DNA of 64,000 nucleotides from Cellvibrio zantedeschiae (lineage in GTDB: Bacteria; Pseudomonadota; Gammaproteobacteria; Pseudomonadales; Cellvibrionaceae): assembly GCF_014652535.1 (NCBI RefSeq), contig NZ_BMYZ01000001.1, positions 682,001 through 746,000 of the forward strand. The letters are read 5' to 3'. Shown here in pieces: positions 1-8,214 of the stretch (positions within the stretch are counted from its first letter, which is position 1; each line of letters begins with the position of its first letter). The notes beneath the pieces were generated by a model. It did not search any database and was not told where the DNA came from. It worked only from the letters and a program-made list of their open reading frames with translations. Both the position numbers and the translations under genes were made by a program.

Positions 1-2
1 AA

Positions 3-1268
3 ATCGAAAAAATCTGGCAACAAATGGATCTCGCTTACGAGCGCGGTGCGCGCAATCTCTGGATCGTTAACGTCGGTGATATTAAACCCCTGGAGTTCCC
101 GATTAGTTTCTTTATGAAGCAAGCATGGAATCCAAATGCTATGACCTTGAATGCGTTAAAGCAATATCCAAATGATTGGGCGCGCGCTACTTTTGGTGCG
201 AAAAACGCCGCTGAAATTGCGAACTTAATGAATCGTTATAGCCAATATGCTGCGCGTAAAAAACCTGAGCTAATTGATGCAACAAGTTTCCGTTTGGGTG
301 AAGGTAATGGAAGTAAATTAGACGGTGGCGAGTTTGGCTTCCTGGTTGCGCAATGGGATGAGCTTGAAAAAGATATGCTGAAAATAAAAGCATCCTTGCC
401 CGCAAATCAGCAATCAGCTTATTTTCAGTTAGTTGAATATCCCATAGCGTCTTTTTCAAATCTTTATAAACTTTATTACGCAGTTGCCTGGAATCACCGC
501 TTGGCTACAGCAGAAGATGCGCGTGCAAATGTATTTGCCGATCAGGCCGAAGCTGCTTTTAGTCGCGATAAAACCTTAATGGATGCCTACCATCAACTTG
601 AGCGAGGTAAGTGGGACGGTATGATGTCGCAAACACATATTGGTTACACCAATTGGCAGCAACCAGAAGTACAGATCATGCCAACGATCAAACGTGTTCA
701 AGCTAAAGCTGCTGCAGCGCCAATCGTTTTTGCGGAGCCATCTAAAAAAGAAAATGGTTTGATAGTGATAGAAGCACCTAACTTCAGTCGCGCCGTTAAC
801 GGCTCAGGGCTTGCTTGGAAAGTAATACCAAATCTTGGCCGCACACTCGGCGCTGTCACTGCATTTCCGCAAGGACAAAAGCCGACAACTCAACAAGATG
901 CAGTACGCCTTGAATATGATATAGATATTAAAAAGGCGGGTGATTTAACGCTGCAAGTTTATTTGTCACCAACGCTGGATACAACAGGTAGGGGTTCATT
1001 ACGTGTGGGTGTTTCGATAGATGACGGTCCTATGCAAATTTTGGTTGATAAATTATTGCCCGCACCAAATGCAACGACTTTACAGGAGCAATTCAATTGG
1101 AATCGAGCTGTTGAAAACAACGCTCGCATGCTTGAAACATCATTTATTGATATCAATGCGGGCAAGCACACGGTTAAAGTGTGGCGTTTGGATGACAATG
1201 TGGTGCTACAAAAGCTGGTGGCAAGCACGCAAACTATTCCATTGAGTTTTCTAGGTCCATTGCCCTAA
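3..1268 (+). CDS. GH115 xylan alpha-1,2-glucuronidase, C-terminal part (5' truncated by window edge)
   Basis: The frame is open from the first bases, so the start lies upstream; about 421 residues are visible. GH115 enzymes remove (4-O-methyl)glucuronic acid side chains from xylan. The run GARNLWIVNVGDIKPLE near the left edge and the later QTHIGYTNWQQP are strongly characteristic of the GH115 catalytic region. The last 180 or so residues look like the beta-rich C-terminal domain of the family. The signal peptide and N-terminal domains are outside the window. A strong terminator follows directly, so this is the last gene of its transcript. It precedes a GH35 gene on the same strand, consistent with hemicellulose side-chain removal. 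Family assignment is firm; substrate is inferred from the family. Confidence 0.9.
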   Translation: MEKIWQQMDLAYERGARNLWIVNVGDIKPLEFPISFFMKQAWNPNAMTLNALKQYPNDWARATFGAKNAAEIANLMNRYSQYAARKKPELIDATSFRLGEGNGSKLDGGEFGFLVAQWDELEKDMLKIKASLPANQQSAYFQLVEYPIASFSNLYKLYYAVAWNHRLATAEDARANVFADQAEAAFSRDKTLMDAYHQLERGKWDGMMSQTHIGYTNWQQPEVQIMPTIKRVQAKAAAAPIVFAEPSKKENGLIVIEAPNFSRAVNGSGLAWKVIPNLGRTLGAVTAFPQGQKPTTQQDAVRLEYDIDIKKAGDLTLQVYLSPTLDTTGRGSLRVGVSIDDGPMQILVDKLLPAPNATTLQEQFNWNRAVENNARMLETSFIDINAGKHTVKVWRLDDNVVLQKLVASTQTIPLSFLGPLP

Positions 1269-1280
1269 AATTCCGAATTA

Positions 1281-1311
1281 AAAATCCCTCAACTAAAAAT
1301 TGGGGGATTTT
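1281..1311 (+). terminator. Rho-independent terminator after GH115 gene
   Basis: Arms 1281-1288 (AAAATCCC) and 1304-1311 (GGGATTTT) pair, and the stem extends inward by a GU and three more pairs to a loop at about 1293-1299. A T-rich tail TTTTATTTT follows. It lies 13 bases after the GH115 stop. A start for the next gene at 1300 would fall inside this hairpin, which supports the later start at 1381. Confidence 0.8.
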
Positions 1312-1380
1312 ATTTTCTCTGTAAAAATTTATACTATTAATGATATGAAAGATAATGAAATATTTATTGAGGGCTGTTTG

Positions 1381-3033
1381 ATGTTAATAAGCAAAATTCG
1401 TAGTGCAATTGCGGTGTTTGCCTGCATTTTTTTATCCGGGTTCGTATTGGCAGAGCAAATGCCTGTTGTCGATAAAACATCAAAACAATTGCTCATCAAC
1501 AACCAAGCCTACTTGATGCTTGGCGGGGAGCTGGCAAATTCCAGCGCTGCCAGTTCCGCTTATTTAAATCAGATTTGGCCAAAATTAACGGCTATGAACT
1601 TAAATACGGTGTTAGTGCCTATTTATTGGGAGCTAATGGAGCCAAAAGAGGGCGAATTTAATTTTGATTTGTTGGATACGGCTTTGAAAAACGCTCGTGC
1701 CAATCGCATGAAGTTAGTCTTGTTGTGGTTCGGCTCATGGAAAAATAGCATGTCCTGTTACACGCCTGCCTGGGTTAAAAACGATCCAGTACGTTTTCCG
1801 TTAGTGGAGAATCGCGATGGCAAAAAACAAGCTATTTTAAGTCCTTTCTCTCAGAATAATTTACAAGCTGATATTCGTGCGTATTCCGCGCTGCTTTCTT
1901 ATTTGAAAAAAGTGGATGCCGAAAAAACGGTTATCATGATCCAAGTAGAAAATGAAGTAGGTATGTTGCCTGATGCGCGCGATTTTAACGCGGCTGCAAA
2001 TTCTGCGTACGAAGATGCAGTACCTACTGCACTCATAAATTATTTGCAACAATCAAAAAATACCGACGCTGTTATAAGCGCGTGGCGTAAGCAAGGTAGT
2101 TTAACGAGTGGTCCGTGGAAGCAAGTATTTGGCGATTCAATTGCGACAGAAGAATTTTTTATCGCTTGGTATTTGGCGCGCTATACAGATGCGGTTGCCG
2201 CTGCCGGTAAAGCAATTTATCCCTTGCCGACTTTTGTAAATGCGGCTTTGAACAGGCCTAACGCCTTGCCTGGGCAGTATCCAAGCGGCGGACCTTTGCC
2301 TCACATCTTCTCTATTTGGAAATCGGCAACTTCAGCCATTGATGTGTTGTCTCCAGATTTTTACAACCCTAATTTCACCCAGTGGAACGATTTATATTTT
2401 AGTGAAGATAACCCACTCTTTGTTCCCGAAATTAAAATGGAAGACAGCAATGCAGCTAAAGCCTATTTCGCGATTGGTCATTATAAGGCTTTAGGTTTTT
2501 CGCCTTTTTCAATTGATTCTGCGCTTAAACCAGCAGAGGTTCCCCTAAGCAAAGCGTATAGCCATTTAGCAACTCTGGCTCCGTTAATCTCACAAGCTAA
2601 AGTGAACTCTGCCAAAACAAAAGCGAATTTTATTGATGGTATTTTGCTCGATAAAGAACGCTCATCTGCAAAAATAGTTTTTGGTGATATTGAAATTACA
2701 CTTAAACATGAATTCACACTCTCCTGGTCATCAGGTGCGAAACAAGAAGTGTGGCCAGAGGTTGGTGCGCTTATTATTCGCTTGAGTGAAAAAGAATTTT
2801 TGTTTGCAGGTTCAGGTGTGGTTGCAACTTTTAAAGATGCGACACAGAAAAACACTATTGGTATTGAATCTATTTGGGAAGGTGTTTATACGCCTGCAAA
2901 AGATTCCAAAAATACGATGCCGGTGTGGAAGCCTGGCCGTTTGCTAAATGGTGATGAGAGCCACCAGGGCCGCCATTTAAATTTAACCTACGGTGAGTTC
3001 CAAACACAGCGAATCGTCCTTTATAAATATTGA
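1381..3033 (+). CDS. GH35 beta-galactosidase (DUF5597-type, exported)
   Basis: 550 residues. The start at 1381 is preceded by a GAGGG ribosome site and opens a clear signal peptide (MLISKIRSAIAVFACIFLSG, cleavage probably after VLA). The TIM-barrel features fit GH35: WELMEPKEGEFNFD, then QVENEVG with the likely acid/base Glu at about residue 192, and FVPEIK with the likely nucleophile Glu at about 350. The C-terminal half resembles the beta-sandwich region (DUF5597) of Bgl35A-type enzymes, which remove galactose from xyloglucan side chains in Cellvibrio. The preceding GH115 gene suggests a hemicellulose locus, but a terminator separates the two. The substrate (xyloglucan or galactosylated xylan) is inferred. 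Confidence 0.85.
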   Translation: MLISKIRSAIAVFACIFLSGFVLAEQMPVVDKTSKQLLINNQAYLMLGGELANSSAASSAYLNQIWPKLTAMNLNTVLVPIYWELMEPKEGEFNFDLLDTALKNARANRMKLVLLWFGSWKNSMSCYTPAWVKNDPVRFPLVENRDGKKQAILSPFSQNNLQADIRAYSALLSYLKKVDAEKTVIMIQVENEVGMLPDARDFNAAANSAYEDAVPTALINYLQQSKNTDAVISAWRKQGSLTSGPWKQVFGDSIATEEFFIAWYLARYTDAVAAAGKAIYPLPTFVNAALNRPNALPGQYPSGGPLPHIFSIWKSATSAIDVLSPDFYNPNFTQWNDLYFSEDNPLFVPEIKMEDSNAAKAYFAIGHYKALGFSPFSIDSALKPAEVPLSKAYSHLATLAPLISQAKVNSAKTKANFIDGILLDKERSSAKIVFGDIEITLKHEFTLSWSSGAKQEVWPEVGALIIRLSEKEFLFAGSGVVATFKDATQKNTIGIESIWEGVYTPAKDSKNTMPVWKPGRLLNGDESHQGRHLNLTYGEFQTQRIVLYKY

Positions 3034-3048
3034 TTGTGTGCTGTAAAT

Positions 3049-3077
3049 AAAAATCCCCGCTTCAAGCGGGGATTTTT
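3049..3077. terminator. Bidirectional terminator between GH35 and the His-rich protein gene
   Basis: A perfect 12-bp stem (3049-3060 with 3066-3077, core ATCCCCGC/GCGGGGAT) encloses a 5-base loop. Flanking A and T tracts let it work for both converging genes. Confidence 0.85.
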
Positions 3078-3082
3078 TTATC

Positions 3083-3502
3083 TTAATGCTTATCTTTTCC
3101 GTGGCCTTTGCCATGTTTGTGTTCTTTGTGAGGGCGATCGTGGTCGTGATCATGTTCATGCTCACGTTGGTATTCGGGCTCATATTCCTGGCTGCGCACA
3201 AAATAAACACGGCGTTCACACGCATGGTATTCGTGGCAATGTTTGTCCCAATGTTTGGCGTGGCCTGGTGGAACGTGTAAATAAATAGGTGCGCGATCTA
3301 CGTAACGTTTATCCACCACTATAACGCGCGGTTGGTCGTAAACCACGACCGGGCGCGGAGCGTTGCCAATTTGCACTTCACCGTAGACTCCCGGTTTTAT
3401 TTCACCGGAGAGAATAACGTTAATGCCCAAATCTCCCGCAAAACTTTGGGGTGCGGCCTGCAGCATTAGGAGAGCTGAAAGAGAAAGAAAGTATTTGCGC
3501 AT
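3083..3502 (-). CDS. Exported His-rich protein, function unknown
   Basis: 139 residues from an ATG at 3502 preceded by GGAGA. The N-terminus MRKYFLSLSALLMLQAAPQSFA is a signal peptide, so the product is periplasmic or outer-membrane associated. The middle has a short beta-rich segment (PRPVVVYDQPRVIVVD) and a CHEYHACERRVYFV motif. The last 35 residues are an extreme His/Asp/Glu/Lys tail (EHEHDHDHDRPHKEHKHGKG...). Similar small proteins with a VPPGHAKHWDKHCHEY-like core occur in many proteobacteria without a known role. The tail could bind metal (Zn, Ni or Cu), which is inference only. An alternative upstream start at 3616 would place the signal peptide internally and is unlikely. Confidence 0.75.
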   Translation of the reverse strand: MRKYFLSLSALLMLQAAPQSFAGDLGINVILSGEIKPGVYGEVQIGNAPRPVVVYDQPRVIVVDKRYVDRAPIYLHVPPGHAKHWDKHCHEYHACERRVYFVRSQEYEPEYQREHEHDHDHDRPHKEHKHGKGHGKDKH

Positions 3503-3622
3503 ATTTATCTCCATTTGTTGTGGTTTGATTTGATTATGGTAAAAGCAGATGAATCCAAAATGAATGAAAAGAATTGGTGTGGCGATTTGCTCGCTAGTTC
3601 GCACAATCGCACGCATCGCTAA

Positions 3623-4033
3623 TTAAAGACGGTGACTGTAATCCCATACCAGTAGAGCCCAGATTAACAATATGCAGACATTGCCTGCCATAAATGCCTG
3701 CATACGGCGAATAACATTATTGTTGGTGATGTGTATCCATGAATGAAGAATACGCGTCGCTACGAAAAGCCAGCTCAGCAGGATAATTGCTGGAGACTCA
3801 AGGCTCAATGCAATATAAATCGTACCAGCTGCATAAAAAAACACCGGAATTTCAAATAGATTGCTGTAATTGCGCGCAGCTTGCAGCATTTTGGGCGGCA
3901 TATTTTCCCCGCTGTTCAGGCGAAAAGCGCTCAGCTTCACCTCGCCGGATCTAACTGCTGCAACCCTCAGTTTGAACATATAGCCTGCGACCCCGAAGGT
4001 GAGCAGAATCATGGCAAACATGGCGTAAATCAT
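3623..4033 (-). CDS. MAPEG family membrane protein
   Basis: 136 residues with four predicted membrane helices. The pattern (ENMPPKMLQAARNYSNLFEIPVFF, then ATRILHSWIHITNNNVIRR) matches the bacterial MAPEG family (membrane-associated proteins in eicosanoid and glutathione metabolism). The conserved NxxExP and Arg-His regions are present. In bacteria, members are mostly uncharacterised; some are glutathione-dependent. It lies upstream of the His-rich exported gene on the same strand with a long leader between, so an operon is possible but not shown. Confidence 0.8.
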   Translation of the reverse strand: MIYAMFAMILLTFGVAGYMFKLRVAAVRSGEVKLSAFRLNSGENMPPKMLQAARNYSNLFEIPVFFYAAGTIYIALSLESPAIILLSWLFVATRILHSWIHITNNNVIRRMQAFMAGNVCILLIWALLVWDYSHRL

Positions 4034-4093
4034 TAGTAGCCTCGTGTGTTCGTTATCATGAAGTGAATTTTACACAGACTGAGCCGTCCTCAT

Positions 4094-4170
4094 GTGAGAT
4101 TAGTCGTCTTTCTGTATAATGCCCCATTTTCGGTTTTCCAGTATTCAGCTTGGGCGCTATTCGCGCTCAA
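4094..4170 (+). promoter_or_regulatory. Probable fabV promoter and leader hairpin
   Basis: A perfect -10 hexamer TATAAT lies at 4115-4120. The best -35 candidate is GTGAGA at 4094-4099 with a short 15-base spacer, so the -35 is weak. Downstream, 4150-4157 (TTGGGCGC) pairs with 4163-4170 (GCGCTCAA) around a 5-base loop with one GU pair, giving a leader hairpin about 45 bases before the fabV start. A regulatory role for the hairpin is not shown. Confidence 0.5.
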
Positions 4171-4214
4171 ATGTGTTTAGCATCTCAAGGTTTTTTTGAC
4201 TAAAGGTTAACTCC

Positions 4215-5390
4215 ATGATTATCAAGCCAAAAGTTCGCGGTTTTATCTGTACTAATGCTCACCCTCAAGGCGCTGCAGCCAATGTGCAGGAACAAATTGC
4301 CTTTACCAAAGCCAAGGGTCCGGTTGTTGGCGCACCCAAAAAAGTATTGGTTCTGGGCTGTTCTACCGGTTTTGGTTTGGCTTCTCGCATCACGGCTGCG
4401 TTTGGTGGCGGTGCAGATACTTTAGGCGTTTGCTTTGAGAAAGAACCATCAGAGACAAAAACCGCAACCGCAGGTTATTACAACACCTCAGCCTTCCACG
4501 ATGCGGCCAAGGCTGAAGGCTTATACGCGCACACGATCAATGGCGATGCATTCTCTGATGAAATAAAAGCCAAAGTGATTGATGAATTAAAAAACAGCAT
4601 CGGCAAAGTTGACTTGGTGATTTACAGCTTGGCCTCGCCGCGCCGTACCGATCCTAAAACCGGTGAGGTTTATAACTCCGTACTTAAACCAATTGGTAAA
4701 TCTTACGTTTCTAAAAATTTGAATACCGATACTTTAAAAATTGGTGATGTAAGTATTGAACCAGCTTCTGATGAAGAAATTGCAAATACTGTAAAAGTGA
4801 TGGGTGGTGAAGACTGGGAAATGTGGATTGATGCACTTAAAGGTGCTGATCTGCTGGCGGACAATTTCCAAACTGTTGCATACACCTACCTTGGCGACAA
4901 ATTGACCTGGCCGATTTATGGCAAAGCAACTATCGGTAAAGCCAAAGAAGATTTGGATCGCGCTGCAAAAACACTCAGCGCTAAACATGGTGGTAAAGCT
5001 CGCGTTGCAGTATTGAAAGCAGTAGTTACCCAAGCGAGTTCTGCAATCCCCGTAATGCCGTTGTATTTGGCAATTCTGTTTAAAGTTATGAAAGAGCAAG
5101 GCACCCACGAAGGATGTATCGAGCAGATCCAACGTTTGTTCAAAGAGTGTCTTTATTCGGCCACGCCACGTTTGGATGATGCGGGTCGTTACCGTGTTGA
5201 CGAATTGGAATTAGATCCATCTGTGCAAACCAAAGTGGAAGCAATTTGGGATCAGGTAACCGAAGAAAATCTTTTTGAGTTAACAGATTTTGCTGGTTAT
5301 AAAGCCGAATTCTTGCGCTTGTTTGGTTTTGGAATTGACGGCGTGGATTATGATGCGGAAACCACACCGTTGGTGGAAACAAATTTTTAA
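4215..5390 (+). CDS. fabV: Enoyl-[acyl-carrier-protein] reductase FabV
   Basis: 391 residues, full length for FabV. It reduces trans-2-enoyl-ACP (or CoA) with NADH in the last step of each fatty-acid elongation cycle. The start [19 protein letters not shown] is diagnostic. The Rossmann segment [15 protein letters not shown] lies at about residues 45-58. The catalytic Tyr-X8-Lys pair of this family is Y235 and K244 ([10 protein letters not shown]). FabV proteins are typically much less triclosan-sensitive than FabI. The gene is monocistronic: its own promoter region lies upstream and a terminator lies 36 bases after the stop. Confidence 0.95.
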   Translation: MIIKPKVRGFICTNAHPQGAAANVQEQIAFTKAKGPVVGAPKKVLVLGCSTGFGLASRITAAFGGGADTLGVCFEKEPSETKTATAGYYNTSAFHDAAKAEGLYAHTINGDAFSDEIKAKVIDELKNSIGKVDLVIYSLASPRRTDPKTGEVYNSVLKPIGKSYVSKNLNTDTLKIGDVSIEPASDEEIANTVKVMGGEDWEMWIDALKGADLLADNFQTVAYTYLGDKLTWPIYGKATIGKAKEDLDRAAKTLSAKHGGKARVAVLKAVVTQASSAIPVMPLYLAILFKVMKEQGTHEGCIEQIQRLFKECLYSATPRLDDAGRYRVDELELDPSVQTKVEAIWDQVTEENLFELTDFAGYKAEFLRLFGFGIDGVDYDAETTPLVETNF

Positions 5391-5425
5391 GGGGGCCGCC
5401 TAGGTCTTGAGTTTAATTTTGTTGA

Positions 5426-5451
5426 AGCCCCTCTCTAGGGGCTTTTTTTTT
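5426..5451 (+). terminator. fabV terminator
   Basis: Stem AGCCCC (5426-5431) with GGGGCT (5438-5443), a 6-base loop, then a run of nine T (5443-5451). Confidence 0.85.
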
Positions 5452-5480
5452 GTTAGTTTCTTTGATGACCGGAGAAAGAA

Positions 5481-6017
5481 ATGCGTAAGCGAATTGCGAT
5501 AGATATGGACGAAACCATTTGTGACACTATGGAGCGTCATTTGGATTGGTATAACCGGGAGTTTAACCAAGATCTCACCAAAGCTGATTTGATGGGAACC
5601 AAAATCTATCATCGCGTTCCCGCTGAACATGTAGCTCGTGTTCGTTCCTATCCGGACAATGCTGAATTTTTTATGGATTTAACGCCATTGCCCGATGCAA
5701 TTTGTGTTATCCATGATTTGAACCAGCGCTTTGATGTTTATATTGCGACTGCTGCTATGGAGCATCCCACATCTTTTGCTGCTAAATACGAATGGTTGGT
5801 AAAACATTTGCCGTTTTTGTCGCCGCTCAACTTTATTTTTTGCGGTAACAAAGGTGTAGTGAATGCTGATTATTTAATTGATGACAGCTCACGTCATTTT
5901 CAGTTTTTTTCGGGGCAGGGCGTGCTTATGACAGCTCCGCACAATATCAATGAATCAACTGAAGTGCGTGTTAATAACTGGCAGGAAATAAAAGCTTATT
6001 TTGCGGATAAAGCCTAG
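5481..6017 (+). CDS. 5'(3')-deoxyribonucleotidase-like HAD phosphatase (NT5C family)
   Basis: 178 residues. The HAD nucleophile motif DMDETICDT lies at residues 8-16, with the nucleophile and acid/base Asp pair. The second motif is in the VYIATAAMEHP region, and the third is DYLIDDSSRHF near residue 131. The layout matches the 5'-nucleotidase deoxy (pyrimidine) C family, which dephosphorylates dNMPs and other small phosphate esters. A GGAG ribosome site precedes the ATG. It stands alone between two terminators. The exact substrate cannot be read from the sequence. Confidence 0.8.
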   Translation: MRKRIAIDMDETICDTMERHLDWYNREFNQDLTKADLMGTKIYHRVPAEHVARVRSYPDNAEFFMDLTPLPDAICVIHDLNQRFDVYIATAAMEHPTSFAAKYEWLVKHLPFLSPLNFIFCGNKGVVNADYLIDDSSRHFQFFSGQGVLMTAPHNINESTEVRVNNWQEIKAYFADKA

Positions 6018-6023
6018 ACCACT

Positions 6024-6053
6024 CCCAACCTCCCTGTTTCAAGGGAGGTTGGG
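6024..6053. terminator. Palindromic hairpin or terminator between converging genes
   Basis: A perfect 12-bp stem (6024-6035 with 6042-6053) with loop GTTTCA. It lacks a T run on either side. It lies between convergent genes and shares the CCTCCC...GGGAGG core with the repeat at 26515-26535, so it may be a member of the same intergenic repeat family. Confidence 0.6.
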
Positions 6054-6059
6054 TTAGTG

Positions 6060-6704
6060 TTACAAGCTTTTAAAAAACCTGTCTAAGCGCGGTAAATAAA
6101 AATTATCGTAATTCAGCGACATAATCACTGAGCGCGATCTGCCTACAAATTCATCGCGTGGCACAAATCCTATAACGCGCGAGTCAGCGCTTAGATCGCG
6201 GTTATCACCCATCATTAAATAATGGCCTGCAGGAACAATTACCGTGGGAAAATTTGCAAAGGGATGATTTTCAGGATTGTTAATACGAACTATATGCGGT
6301 GTGTTGAACAAATGTTCAATCTGGTCTGTGTTGTTTGCCGTTTTTTCGTATTGAAGGGCGGTACCGTTAATCGTTAACTCATTATTGATCAGGGTAACTG
6401 TGTCACCCGGAACGCCAATAACACGTTTTACCAAGCGTTTATCAGAAACTTTGGAATCAAAAACTGCAATATCGCCACGCTGTGGATCTGCGAAGCGCAC
6501 CAATGAAATATGTGTAAAAGGAATGTGTAAATCGTAAGCCAGTTTATTTACTGCAATGCGATCGCCTTCCAAAATGGTAGGCTTCATTGACGCAGTGGGA
6601 ACTGTATTCCAGTCGGCGCAGGCGCTTCTAAACATAAACATAAGGCCCAGGAAAATCAGGAAATACTTATTTTCTCGCCAAAATTTTGCCCAAAATTGTT
6701 TCAT
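6060..6704 (-). CDS. Signal peptidase I, short paralogue (S26 family)
   Basis: 214 residues. One membrane anchor lies at about residues 14-30. The catalytic Ser is in PTASMKPT (about residue 39) and the Lys in LVKRVIGVPGD (about residue 94). Box E, GDNRDLSADSR, follows near residue 168. The enzyme cleaves signal peptides at the periplasmic face. It is shorter than the lepB copy at 10099-10974, which has an extra N-terminal helix and a larger insertion. The window therefore holds two S26 peptidases. The gene stands alone, so a specialised substrate set is possible but not evident. Confidence 0.9.
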   Translation of the reverse strand: MKQFWAKFWRENKYFLIFLGLMFMFRSACADWNTVPTASMKPTILEGDRIAVNKLAYDLHIPFTHISLVRFADPQRGDIAVFDSKVSDKRLVKRVIGVPGDTVTLINNELTINGTALQYEKTANNTDQIEHLFNTPHIVRINNPENHPFANFPTVIVPAGHYLMMGDNRDLSADSRVIGFVPRDEFVGRSRSVIMSLNYDNFYLPRLDRFFKSL

Positions 6705-6832
6705 TTTTATCTCCGTGAGCGTTTATTCAACAAGCTGATACAATAACTGTTGGTAAATTTGCATGCCTAATTGATGCTTGCTAAAGACTCAGGCTTAAAA
6801 ACAAAGTTCAGCTAATTCATCCAATAACCCTT

Positions 6833-7732
6833 ATGTCATTACTTTTATCACTTTTGCGACTCTTGTCCGGAGTCCTTACCACGGTGTTGTTCGTGGTCTT
6901 CACCTTAATTGTATTTATCCCTTTAATGCCGCTGGCGCTACTGAAGTGGTTGGTGCCCTTTACTGGCTGGCAGGCATTGTGCAATCGCTGGCTGGACTGG
7001 CTGGCAAGTCATTGGATGGACGCCAACGCGCGTCATCAGCAGATAATTTTGCCTACGCAGTTGGAAGTTGAGGGTATGAGCAACTTGAGTGTGGCGGAGT
7101 GGTACATGATGATTGCCAACCATCAATCCTGGGTGGATATTTTGGTGCTTTTGCGGTTTTTTAATCGCCGTATTCCCTATTTGAAATTCTTTTTAAAACA
7201 ATCCCTGATTTGGGTTCCGCTGCTTGGATTGGCCTGGTGGGCCTTGGAGTTCCCTTTTATGCGCCGCTACACCAAGGCAGAAATTGCCAGGAATCCTGAA
7301 CTGAAGGGCAAGGACATTGAAAAGACCCGGCAGGCGTGTGAGAAGTTTCGCCATAATCCGGTCACGATTATCAATTTTTTGGAGGGGACGCGATTTACCC
7401 CGGCCAAATATACCCAGCAAAAATCTATTTACCGCCATCTACTTATGCCCAAGGCCGGTGGATTGGCTTTTACCTTGGCAGCGATGAATGGCCAGTTACA
7501 CAGCTTGTTAGATGTGACTATCTATTACCCTGAAGGACGCCCGAGTTACTGGGATTATGCCTGTGGCAGGGTAAGGCGGATTTGTGTGGATGTGCGTGAA
7601 AGGCCCATCCCTGAAGATATGTTGGGTAACTATGGCGATGACAATGAATTTCGTGAGCGCTTTCAAGGCTGGGTCAACCAAATCTGGCAGGAAAAGGATG
7701 CTTTGCTGGATAAGATGAATTCCAGTCATTAA
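6833..7732 (+). CDS. PlsC-like 1-acyl-glycerol-phosphate acyltransferase family protein (YihG-like)
   Basis: 299 residues. An N-terminal hydrophobic helix pair spans about residues 5-43. The HX4D acyltransferase motif is NHQSWVD (H97, D102), and the EGTR block (NFLEGTRFTP) lies at residues 184-187. This order defines the glycerophospholipid acyltransferase superfamily. The long N-terminal membrane part and MRRYTKAE block resemble E. coli YihG and eukaryotic LCLAT rather than classical PlsC. Likely role: acyl transfer to lysophospholipids at the inner membrane. The ATG has only a weak ribosome site. Confidence 0.8.
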   Translation: MSLLLSLLRLLSGVLTTVLFVVFTLIVFIPLMPLALLKWLVPFTGWQALCNRWLDWLASHWMDANARHQQIILPTQLEVEGMSNLSVAEWYMMIANHQSWVDILVLLRFFNRRIPYLKFFLKQSLIWVPLLGLAWWALEFPFMRRYTKAEIARNPELKGKDIEKTRQACEKFRHNPVTIINFLEGTRFTPAKYTQQKSIYRHLLMPKAGGLAFTLAAMNGQLHSLLDVTIYYPEGRPSYWDYACGRVRRICVDVRERPIPEDMLGNYGDDNEFRERFQGWVNQIWQEKDALLDKMNSSH

Positions 7733-7812
7733 AAAGCGCAGAAAACTTTGGCAGTTCAAGGTATGCTAAAGGCATATCTTATTGATAGTGCGATTGTTTT
7801 AAGGAGGCTGCC

Positions 7813-8037
7813 ATGCTGTATTCGCTCAAAGATTTGTTCGCCAAGTTAGGTTTGCCCAATTCCGACAGTGATATTGAGGCATTTATTGAGCGCTATCGTC
7901 CCCTGCCACAAGCTGAGCCCTTGGCCAGTGCAAGTTTCTGGACCGCCGAGCAAGCTGCTTTTTTGCGAGAAGCCCGCCAACCTTACTCAGATTGGGAAGA
8001 AGTGGTCGATGAGCTGAACTGCCTGTTACGCGATTAA
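7813..8037 (+). CDS. DUF2789 family protein
   Basis: 74 residues, the normal size for DUF2789. The pattern LKDLFAKLGLPNSD, FIERYRPLP and FWTAEQAAFLREA, ending DWEEVVDELNCLLR, matches the family. It is common in gammaproteobacteria and its function is unknown. A strong AAGGAGG site lies seven bases before the ATG. Confidence 0.8.
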   Translation: MLYSLKDLFAKLGLPNSDSDIEAFIERYRPLPQAEPLASASFWTAEQAAFLREARQPYSDWEEVVDELNCLLRD

Positions 8038-8056
8038 TTCTGGTTTTTGCTTCACA

Positions 8057-8084
8057 TAACGCGCCTAAAGGGCGCGTTATTTTT
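8057..8084 (+). terminator. Terminator after DUF2789 gene
   Basis: Stem TAACGCGCC (8057-8065) with GGCGCGTTA (8071-8079), 5-base loop, followed by TTTTTT. Confidence 0.8.
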
Positions 8085-8214
8085 TGGTGCCGCGCCCGCG
8101 GCTGTACGCATAGACCTGCAAATACGCTAGAATGCCGACCAATCGCGGCAGCCACCTTTTGATTGACCCAAAAGCGCTCGCCCTCCTCAAACCTCCATAA
8201 AGTATTTATAGCCT

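Noticed and set aside
1300-1380. Upstream extension of the GH35 gene
   Set aside because: It would start inside a terminator and place the signal peptide internally.
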